Assembly (NCBI GenBank): GCA_031547595.1
Contig: JAVBRU010000086.1
Coordinates: 1-12,965, forward strand
Source of the DNA: JAVBRU01 sp031547595
Lineage (GTDB): Bacteria > Bacillota > Clostridia > Christensenellales > Aristaeellaceae
DNA: 12,965 nucleotides
Reading direction: 5' to 3'
Part shown: in pieces, positions 1-4,679 of the stretch
Position numbering within the stretch: the first letter of the stretch is position 1
How the letters are laid out: each line of letters begins with the position of its first letter
Program-made: the position numbers and the translations under genes
The notes under the pieces: model-generated
Told to the model about the DNA's origin: nothing
Seen by the model: only the letters and a program-made list of their open reading frames with translations
Databases searched by the model: none

Positions 1-430
1 TGCCGATGGCGCGAAGCCTTGCGAATCGCTCCACCAGCCCGTCCTTGATGGTGTCTTTGAGGTAGATGACGCCGAGTATCCTTTCATTTACGCACACGAC
101 CAGCGGGGTACCGCCCAGCTTGGATACCTCCTGGACTGTAGCTTCCAAATCGCCCGTGACGGGGCCGCCAAGCGCCTGTACATGTTTTAGGATGGCGTCA
201 TAAGCGCCCTTGCGGATTTTGGTTCCGTCAGGTAAATCCACGCCGCTCATACGGGTCTGGGCTGTGAACTCCATAAAGACTGTTCCGGATGGCATGTCCT
301 GATGCTTGCCGCTGAGGCGCTCGCCCAGCGCCACAACGAATTTTCCTTCCGGCGTGTTATCGGGCAGAGAGCTGAGAACGGCGTATTGCATGAGCTCTGC
401 TTCTGCATACCGCGGATAGAACGAGGAGAT
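1..430 (-). pseudogene. kdpB: kdpB fragment: potassium-transporting P-type ATPase subunit B, truncated at its 5' side and cut by the window edge
   Basis: Reading the minus strand from about 430 down to 1 gives an uninterrupted frame that matches the nucleotide-binding domain of KdpB, the catalytic subunit of the KdpFABC K+ pump. Recognisable pieces are TPEGKFVV, FTAQTRMSGVDLPDG, the nucleotide-binding IRKGAYDAI, VSKLGGTPLVV and GVIYLKDTIKDGL. The match fades near FYPRYAEAEL (about 421-400). In KdpB this lies shortly after the phosphorylation motif DKTGT, but neither DKTGT nor the N-terminal membrane and actuator domains follow in any frame of 431-628. The frame stays open to a stop at 487-485, without KdpB character. 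The only in-frame ATG (391-389) would give a protein lacking the phosphorylated Asp. I therefore call it a truncated, non-functional remnant whose missing 5' half was replaced by the acyltransferase region. The 3' part lies outside the window, so whether the rest is intact is unknown. Confidence 0.5.
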
Positions 431-512
431 ATACCATGTATAAGTGTAAGTACAAAAAATAACCCATGTTAATGGATATGGATATTACCGTTTTTGAGAC
501 TTTGGACTTTGG

Positions 513-538
513 GTAAATTTACAAACTTGCAAATTTGC
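513..538. promoter_or_regulatory. Pair of related 10-bp palindromes, possible operator
   Basis: Two perfect palindromes, GTAAATTTAC (513-522) and GCAAATTTGC (529-538), share the form G-Y-AAATTT-R-C. Their centres are 16 bp apart. The second overlaps the -35 box of the promoter at 535-563. Their placement suggests binding sites for a dimeric regulator of the acyltransferase gene. No regulator gene is visible in the window, and AT-rich palindromes can arise by chance. Confidence 0.35.
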
Positions 539-563
539 CTTATTGCTATATGTATGCTATAAT
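535..563 (+). promoter_or_regulatory. Sigma-A-type promoter for the acyltransferase gene
   Basis: TTGCCT (535-540) and a perfect TATAAT (558-563) are separated by 17 bp, and the -10 is preceded by TGC, an extended -10 element. Transcription would begin near 570, giving a leader of about 80 nt before the TTG start at 650. This is one of the two best promoter matches seen in the window. Confidence 0.75.
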
Positions 564-611
564 GCCGCCAAAAGGCTCGGGAGGTTTTTCATAAAGCATA
601 CCTTGGGGAAA

Positions 612-653
612 ATGTTGTATTTTTATTTTTGCACAGGAGGAGAAAGAGTTTGA
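612..653 (+). other. Possible 13-codon upstream ORF overlapping the acyltransferase start
   Basis: An ATG at 612 opens a frame encoding MLYFYFCTGGERV. Its TGA stop (651-653) overlaps the TTG start of the next gene (650-652) in the arrangement TTGA. A weak GGGG (606-609) precedes it. The overlap would allow translational coupling, but the frame also contains the next gene's ribosome binding site and could be fortuitous. Confidence 0.2.
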
Positions 654-1606
654 ATAAAAAAGTACAGATTCTAAGAGGGATTGCAGCGATTGCGGTGGTC
701 ACGATACACGCAGGGCCTGGCGGGTATGCAAATGTTTTCTTGCGGCCTTTCCTGTCCTTTGCTGTCGCATTGTTCATATTTTTATCAGGGTATCTGACAA
801 AAATGGAGATCCCCGATCTAAAACGTTTTTACAAGAAAAGATTGCTGAGGGTGGTAGTGCCCTATGTGGCGTGGTCGCTCATTTGGACGATCGTAGATGG
901 GGACTACAGCAATTTGTTGATTAATCTCTTGACTGCGAACAGCAACAGCACATACTATTACATTTTTGTATACATGCAACTGGTGGTAATCACACCGCTG
1001 ATCCCCAAACTGATACGATCTAAAGCCCGGTGGATCGGGTATTGGATTTCGCCGTTATCCATAATCATCATGCGCTTTTTGATGATCGGGTTGCATGTTG
1101 ACATTGCATATCCGTGGTATAGCAGTATTTTTACCCATTGGTTTGTTTTTTATTATCTGGGTATGCTGCTTGGCAATCAGGTGATCAAATATAGTTTGGG
1201 CGCGAAAGAGACAATGCTGATGTATGCTGGGCTATTGGTACTATCAGAAATAGAAGGTTTCTTGTGGTACCGTGCCGGAAATATGGATATGGCGACGACG
1301 CAGCTGCGCCTGACATCGTTGCTTACGTCTGTTGGGGCAGTGATGATCTCGTATCTATATATAAAAGACGTTATCTTCCCCTTGAGGGAGAACAGGCTGG
1401 CGAAGTTGCTTATCGTGTTGGGCAATTGCTCCTTTGGCATGTACTTCGCCCATACGCTGATACTGCTTGGCCTGGACAAGCTGTTTCCGCATTCGCAGCT
1501 ATTCATTTTCCCTTCCAAAGCGGTGATTGCCATTGTTATTTCAACAGGATGCATAATGGCAGGCAAAAGAATAATGGGCAGAGCATCGTGGGTTTTGGGA
1601 GTATAA
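650..1606 (+). CDS. Acyltransferase-3 family integral membrane O-acyltransferase
   Basis: The 318-residue protein is a multi-pass membrane protein of the acyltransferase-3 family (OafA/WecH type). These enzymes usually move acetyl or succinyl groups onto sugars of surface polysaccharides. The family signature is at the N-terminus: LRGIAAIAVVTIHAG (residues 8-22) with the conserved His20. About ten hydrophobic segments follow, including SFAVALFIFLSGYL and the late CSFGMYFAHTLILLGLD. I chose TTG at 650 because AGGAGG (635-640) sits 9 nt upstream; a TTG at 629 would place that ribosome binding site inside the gene. It has its own strong promoter (535-563) and a hairpin terminator (1636-1676), so it is a single-gene unit separated from the polysaccharide operon by the recombinase cassette. 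It may modify that polysaccharide, but this is inferred from proximity only; the acyl donor and target cannot be told from the sequence. Confidence 0.85.
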   Translation: MNKKVQILRGIAAIAVVTIHAGPGGYANVFLRPFLSFAVALFIFLSGYLTKMEIPDLKRFYKKRLLRVVVPYVAWSLIWTIVDGDYSNLLINLLTANSNSTYYYIFVYMQLVVITPLIPKLIRSKARWIGYWISPLSIIIMRFLMIGLHVDIAYPWYSSIFTHWFVFYYLGMLLGNQVIKYSLGAKETMLMYAGLLVLSEIEGFLWYRAGNMDMATTQLRLTSLLTSVGAVMISYLYIKDVIFPLRENRLAKLLIVLGNCSFGMYFAHTLILLGLDKLFPHSQLFIFPSKAVIAIVISTGCIMAGKRIMGRASWVLGV

Positions 1607-1629
1607 TAAGGCATCACTAAGGTATGCAT

Positions 1630-1684
1630 AAAAAAACGCTGGTTCAGCATGAAATTGCATCTGCTGAAGCCAGCGTTCTTTATA
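1630..1684. terminator. Bidirectional hairpin terminator, strongest on the minus strand
   Basis: The left arm ACGCTGG-TTCAGCA (1636-1649) pairs with TGCTGAAGCCAGCGT (1662-1676), a 14-bp stem with one bulged base and a 12-nt loop. On the plus strand it is followed by a broken T-run (TTCTTTA), adequate to end the acyltransferase transcript. On the minus strand the stem is followed by seven T (complement of 1630-1636), a classic strong terminator. It would therefore stop transcripts arriving from the leftward promoter at 1941-1913. Confidence 0.85.
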
Positions 1685-1762
1685 CCTTTCAGTTTGCCTA
1701 ACAACAAGTAAGGGGGAGCCTGAGGGCCCTCCACGGTTCAAGCGAAAGCGTATAGGTCGGCA

Positions 1763-1798
1763 TAAAAATATTAAAATCACAGGCGGTTGATTCCCGCC
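1763..1798 (-). terminator. Possible second minus-strand terminator
   Basis: GGCGG (1782-1786) and CCGCC (1794-1798) form a 5-bp GC stem with a 7-nt loop. On the minus strand the tract after it is T-rich (TGTGATTTTAATATTTTTA, down to 1763). The stem is short and the T-run interrupted, so it would be a weak terminator. It lies in the path of the leftward promoter at 1941-1913. Confidence 0.35.
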
Positions 1799-1855
1799 AA
1801 TATTTGGGCATATCAAAACAAAATAATTCTTTGTGGTGTGTTCCGCAAGCAGATT

Positions 1856-1881
1856 ATTCGCAATATTCCTTCAATTGTGAA
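1856..1881 (+). repeat. Left 26-bp inverted repeat (IRL), proposed recombinase core site
   Basis: This 26-bp stretch is repeated perfectly, in reverse complement, at 3279-3304; the flanking bases do not match. Internally it is a dyad: half-site TTCGCAATA (1857-1865), a 7-bp asymmetric centre TTCCTTC (1866-1872), and an opposed half-site AATTGTGAA (1873-1881, reading TTCACAATT on the other strand). Seven of nine half-site positions agree. Two opposed half-sites around 6-8 bp is the known layout of tyrosine-recombinase crossover sites. Confidence 0.9.
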
Positions 1882-1887
1882 AGCTGG

Positions 1888-1901
1888 TAGGTAGCTACCT
1901 A
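1888..1901. promoter_or_regulatory. 14-bp perfect palindrome at the leftward transcription start
   Basis: TAGGTAGCTACCTA is a perfect palindrome lying between the left inverted repeat and the -10 box of the minus-strand promoter. A transcript starting near 1906 would cross it within its first 20 nt. Its place fits an operator for a dimeric regulator, or a site for a factor that aids recombination. No protein can be assigned. Confidence 0.4.
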
Positions 1902-1912
1902 TATTCGGATAC

Positions 1913-1941
1913 ATTGTAACACGACTAGGAGGTGTTGTCAA
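1913..1941 (-). promoter_or_regulatory. Consensus outward promoter of the invertible cassette (P-inv), now facing left
   Basis: On the minus strand TTGACA (1941-1936, perfect -35) and TACAAT (1918-1913, one base from the -10 consensus) are separated by exactly 17 bp. The start site would be near 1906, about 25 bp before the inner edge of the left inverted repeat. In the orientation given, the transcript runs through the repeat into the terminator at 1630-1676 and reads no gene on that strand. If the cassette inverts, the promoter points at the polysaccharide operon with about 165 nt of leader to 3419. Confidence 0.8.
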
Positions 1942-2050
1942 ATGAAATATGTCAAATAAAAAGGAAAAAGCGCACTTTTTCTCGGCTATTTGCTTGAAGG
2001 CGTCCATACAGGAGAGAAGTGGGAACAAAAGTTTTCATTGCGTTGCGTAA
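1927..2050 (+). other. Strong Shine-Dalgarno with short candidate ORFs before the recombinase
   Basis: A perfect ribosome binding site AGGAGGTG (1927-1934) lies inside the spacer of the minus-strand promoter but faces right. Seven nt later an ATG (1942) encodes only MKYVK and stops at 1959. An overlapping ATG at 1949 encodes 33 residues beginning MSNKKEKAHFF and ending at the TAA at 2048-2050, but its spacing from the ribosome binding site is long (14 nt). Either could be a leader peptide, a remnant or chance. I do not recognise either peptide. A weak plus-strand promoter (TTGTGA 1875-1880, 19 bp, TATATT 1900-1905) could serve these and the recombinase. Confidence 0.25.
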
Positions 2051-2075
2051 AAGCACTCCAAAAGCATTTCTGCCA

Positions 2076-2098
2076 TAAGCCGTCAAGTAAGCCGTCAA
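2076..2098 (+). repeat. Tandem direct repeat (TAAGCCGTCAA x2), possible recombinase arm-type sites
   Basis: TAAGCCGTCAA occurs at 2076-2086 and 2088-2098, directly before the recombinase ribosome binding site. The 10-bp core TAAGCCGTCA recurs in the same orientation at the other end of the gene (3212-3231). Short direct repeats inside the recombination sites are what integrases with an N-terminal arm-binding domain use as arm-type sites (known for Tn916 and lambda). Here that role is inferred. Confidence 0.5.
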
Positions 2099-2117
2099 CA
2101 AAAAGGAGGGGAAAACC

Positions 2118-3224
2118 ATGGCCAGGCGAGGAGAAAATATCTACAAACGAAAGGATGGTCGCTGGGAAGGTCGATACATTATTGAACGTAAGCCGGATGG
2201 CAAGCCACGGTTCCATTCCGTATATGCCAAGAGCTATACGGCGGTCAAGGAGCTGCTCATTTTACGCAAAGGCGGCCATATAGCGCTACTTACACCTGCG
2301 GCACGCAAGCATGAGGAGTTGTTTTCTGATTGGGCAGATTATTGGCTGCAACACGTTGCTTATCCGTCTGTGCGCCTGTCCACCTATGAGCATTACCGGC
2401 GCAACATCGAAACACATCTAAAACCTCAATTTGGCAACTGCTATCTTCGCGAAATCACAGAGGAAGCAGTGAAAGGCATCGTCAGACAATGGCAAACGTC
2501 GCTCGCGCCGGGAACGGTGCAAGGAATTATTCGGCTATTCAAGTCGGTTATGAAATCTGCACGATTGAAAGGGCTGTGCGAATGCCGGTTTGAAGACCTT
2601 CGGATACCGGGCAAGATCAAGAAACCAAGGGTGCTTAGCATTCCCGAACAGCAAAGAATGGAAATGGCGATGGGACCGGAAGGAATGGAATATATGCTCT
2701 GCCTGTATACGGGGCTGCGCCTGGGAGAGCTATGCGCGCTTAAATGGGAGGATGTCGATCTTGACGTCGGGTACCTTTTTGTGAGGGGCACCTTGCAGCG
2801 GGTACGCGGCAATAGCAAGAAGACGTATCTCACCATTGGATTGCCCAAGAGCGGCGCTTCTGAACGCGAGATCCCCATCCCGGCCTTTCTGCTGAAGCGC
2901 TTGCGAGCATGGAAGGAAAAATCGGCAGGCATATTTGTTTTCCAGGGAAAAAATGGCCGGCCTATGGACCCGCGGACGCTGCAAGGAAGGTTTAAAAGGT
3001 TTACTGGGCGTCTTGGGATCAAGGGCGCGCATATGCATACCCTCCGGCATACCTTTGCCTGCCGGTGCCTGGAAAGAGGGATAGGATACGATGTGCTGTG
3101 TGAGCTGATGGGCCACAGCTCTGCGCAGATCACCTTGAAGTATTATGCCCACTGCACACGCGAGCAAATGCGACAGTCGATAGAGAAGCTAAGAGTGCTG
3201 GCACCCAAACATAAGGCGTCATAA
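2118..3224 (+). CDS. Tyrosine recombinase (phage/Tn916-type integrase family), proposed invertase of the cassette
   Basis: This 368-residue tyrosine recombinase appears complete. The N-terminus (residues 5-50, with IYKRKDGRWEGRY) resembles the AP2-like arm-binding domain of Tn916-type integrases. A SAM-like core-binding domain follows (about 66-150), then the catalytic domain (about 170-360). The active-site set is visible: Arg201 in TGLRLGELCALKW, Lys244 in LPKSG, His307 and Arg310 in HTLRHTF, His333 in MGHSS, and the nucleophile probably Tyr343 in LKYYAH. AAGGAGG (2103-2109) stands 8 nt before the ATG. It lies alone between inverted rather than direct repeats, with no excisionase, relaxase or phage gene nearby. 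That favours a role as a DNA invertase like the recombinases of other phase-variable loci, rather than the integrase of a larger mobile element. It is transcribed away from the outward promoter in either orientation, so its own expression would not depend on that promoter. Confidence 0.92.
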   Translation: MARRGENIYKRKDGRWEGRYIIERKPDGKPRFHSVYAKSYTAVKELLILRKGGHIALLTPAARKHEELFSDWADYWLQHVAYPSVRLSTYEHYRRNIETHLKPQFGNCYLREITEEAVKGIVRQWQTSLAPGTVQGIIRLFKSVMKSARLKGLCECRFEDLRIPGKIKKPRVLSIPEQQRMEMAMGPEGMEYMLCLYTGLRLGELCALKWEDVDLDVGYLFVRGTLQRVRGNSKKTYLTIGLPKSGASEREIPIPAFLLKRLRAWKEKSAGIFVFQGKNGRPMDPRTLQGRFKRFTGRLGIKGAHMHTLRHTFACRCLERGIGYDVLCELMGHSSAQITLKYYAHCTREQMRQSIEKLRVLAPKHKAS

Positions 3225-3231
3225 GCCGTCA
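3212..3231 (+). repeat. Second tandem direct repeat (TAAGGCGTCA, TAAGCCGTCA) across the recombinase stop codon
   Basis: TAAGGCGTCA (3212-3221) and TAAGCCGTCA (3222-3231) follow each other without a gap, the second beginning with the recombinase stop codon. The exact 10-mer equals the core of the repeats at 2076-2098 and has the same orientation. A third partial copy (GCCGTG, 3232-3237) follows. It lies about 48 bp from the right inverted repeat, compared with about 195 bp on the left side. Confidence 0.5.
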
Positions 3232-3278
3232 GCCGTGCATGCCACAAAACCGCCATCAATATAGGCAAATCCCCTGTG

Positions 3279-3304
3279 TTCACAATTGAAGGAATATTGC
3301 GAAT
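3279..3304 (-). repeat. Right 26-bp inverted repeat (IRR), proposed recombinase core site
   Basis: This is the exact reverse complement of 1856-1881 over all 26 bp, with no match in the flanks. The asymmetric 7-bp centre reads GAAGGAA here against TTCCTTC at the left site, so the two sites are in opposite orientation. That geometry gives inversion. Downstream (3305-3418) I find no convincing promoter: the nearest TATAAA (3322-3327) has only TTGCGA, 19 bp upstream, as a -35. Confidence 0.9.
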
Positions 3305-3418
3305 GCAGGGCATTAGCCATCTATAAAGTACACCGTGACGTGTTGGAATATGCGGAAGAGATGAAGAAAAAGTGTTCTAAGCGCGTCATTGAAATTTGTT
3401 GAAAGCGGGGGCATGGGG

Positions 3419-4561
3419 ATGAAAAGGTTGGTTTCCTGGTTCATGGCGGTATGCTTGATTGTTGGGATGGCCAGTGTGGCCTATGCGGTGCCGGATCGGA
3501 TGACCACTTATATGCTGCAAGGGATTTTGACGGAGAAAGGCGTTGCCCTGAAGCTTGGTGAAGACACCAGGGCGGGTGATATCACACGTCAAAGCCTGTA
3601 TCGTTGCGTAGAAAACGATGCAATTGTACCAATTGACTGGTGGGCCCTGGACGCATTTGGTGCAGAATTGAAACTCAATGCCCAAGCGCTGTGCACCACC
3701 AGCGTGGATGCCATGACGTTGTGTGAGTTTGTGGCCATTGACGTGGAGAACTATGATGCCCAATTGGGCGAAGAAAAGGCAGTATTCCATTTCACCAATG
3801 AATACCCGGTTGATTTGGCATTTATTGCCGTGGTTGGCGCCCTGAAGGACGGCGTGCAGGAAAAGCTGGACAAGGGCGAAACCCTTGATGAAAAAGCGTT
3901 GTACGATTGGCAGGCACTGCGTGCTGAACCCGTTGTGCAAGGTATCCGTGTTTATTTTACCACAGATACACTGAAAATGGTGAATGGCAAGGATGCGGTT
4001 TTAGCTTTATTATGCGAGAAGCACGAAGGGAAATATGTGGAAGAAACTATTATTACTCCCGGCACGCCCAGCAAAACAGTGGGAGATATTACGGATATAA
4101 GGATTTATGCGGCTGGCAACAAAAACTATATCCTCAAGATCATTCCCCACACCCAGCAGGCATTGAAAGCGTTTGATGTGCTGCGCAAGCACATAGTGGA
4201 AGAACGGTTGCCGGCAATCGACTATTTCGGGGCAGAAGTTACGCAAAAGGCTGCGGAGTTATTGCCAGCGTCAGTGGATGCTCTTGCCTTGGAGCTGAGC
4301 GAGTTTGCCACCTGTATTGCTTATAACTATGATTACGACCACGGCGAGGTGATTGCCGATGCAACCTTCCCCACAAGCTATCAAAATGGCCAGAACATAG
4401 TTGCAGTGGTGGGCGTATTCAAAGATGACAGCACCGTTGTTTGGACAGCGCAGAAAGCGGAAACGGTGAATGGAAATGCACGAATCACCTTCACGCAAAA
4501 CATCATGACCCGTCTTGAAGAAAACCCCTGTGTGCTACTGATTTTGGCCGAAGCGCAGTAA
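3419..4561 (+). CDS. Secreted protein of unknown function with an internal duplication, first gene of the polysaccharide operon
   Basis: I do not recognise a named family. The 380-residue protein starts with a typical Sec signal peptide: MKRL, a hydrophobic run to about residue 18, and a likely cleavage site after AYA (residue 23). There is no lipobox and no later membrane segment, so it is probably exported and soluble. Two halves look related. DAFGAELKLNAQAL...SVDAMTL and DLAFIAVVGALKDG in the first (about 72-200) correspond to DYFGAEVTQKAAELLPASVDALAL and NIVAVVGVFKDDS in the second (about 266-380), and each ends in VLALLCE or VLLILAE. ATG 3419 is preferred, with GGGGG (3407-3411) 7 nt upstream; ATG 3413 is possible. 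It lies between the invertible cassette and loaP, so it would be the first gene expressed in the ON state. A role in polysaccharide display, anchoring or biofilm matrix is a guess from position. Confidence 0.8.
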   Translation: MKRLVSWFMAVCLIVGMASVAYAVPDRMTTYMLQGILTEKGVALKLGEDTRAGDITRQSLYRCVENDAIVPIDWWALDAFGAELKLNAQALCTTSVDAMTLCEFVAIDVENYDAQLGEEKAVFHFTNEYPVDLAFIAVVGALKDGVQEKLDKGETLDEKALYDWQALRAEPVVQGIRVYFTTDTLKMVNGKDAVLALLCEKHEGKYVEETIITPGTPSKTVGDITDIRIYAAGNKNYILKIIPHTQQALKAFDVLRKHIVEERLPAIDYFGAEVTQKAAELLPASVDALALELSEFATCIAYNYDYDHGEVIADATFPTSYQNGQNIVAVVGVFKDDSTVVWTAQKAETVNGNARITFTQNIMTRLEENPCVLLILAEAQ

Positions 4562-4599
4562 TCAATGCCCAGTTCCCCTGTAAAATCCGACGGCTACAC

Positions 4600-4621
4600 T
4601 CACGCTGAGAGTTCAGCGGAG
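4600..4621 (+). promoter_or_regulatory. RNA hairpin upstream of loaP
   Basis: CGCTGA (4603-4608), loop GAGT (4609-4612) and TCAGCG (4613-4618) form a 6-bp stem. It extends by CTC (4599-4601) with GAG (4619-4621) across one bulged A (4602). No T-run follows, so it is not a terminator. It lies in the 118-bp gap between the secreted protein and loaP. LoaP proteins are known to bind a hairpin in target leader RNA, so this is a candidate ligand, but I cannot compare it with characterised ones. Confidence 0.35.
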
Positions 4622-4679
4622 CGGATGCCGGCGGTACATAGCCAAAGAGAAGCCGATAGCAAATTCGGAGGGCGAAGCC

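Larger units (their letters stand above)
1856..3304. mobile_element. Proposed invertible DNA cassette carrying its own tyrosine recombinase and an outward promoter
   Basis: The cassette is bounded by a perfect 26-bp inverted repeat and holds a single full-length gene, a tyrosine recombinase. It also holds an outward-facing consensus promoter near its left end and short direct repeats on both sides of the recombinase gene. Site-specific recombination between inverted sites inverts the DNA between them, whereas excision would need direct sites. No longer direct repeat that could serve as attachment sites was seen. The promoter now faces the acyltransferase terminator; after inversion it would face the polysaccharide operon. 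An old insertion that no longer moves is the main alternative. Confidence 0.7.

Noticed and set aside
1711..1735. GC-rich palindrome GAGGGCCCTC (1722-1731) as a third terminator
   Set aside because: The palindrome has no loop and no T-run on either strand, so a terminator is not supported.
1541..2028. Minus-strand open frames of 71-91 codons after the acyltransferase, in the path of the leftward promoter
   Set aside because: They read through the terminator hairpin or the inverted repeat, have no ribosome binding site and no recognisable protein features. I do not treat them as genes served by that promoter.
2441..3133. 230-codon minus-strand open frame inside the recombinase gene
   Set aside because: It overlaps the catalytic domain of the recombinase, whose motifs are intact; no independent support.
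1856..3304. Cassette as an insertion sequence, integrative element or prophage remnant
   Set aside because: There is no DDE transposase, relaxase, excisionase or phage gene, no target-site duplication next to the repeats, and the end repeats are inverted, not direct as attachment sites would be. An inactive remnant cannot be fully excluded.
3305..3388. Fixed promoter for the polysaccharide operon
   Set aside because: The only -10-like box (TATAAA, 3322-3327) has TTGCGA at a 19-bp spacing as its -35. Too weak to annotate, although low basal transcription or read-through from the recombinase gene is possible.
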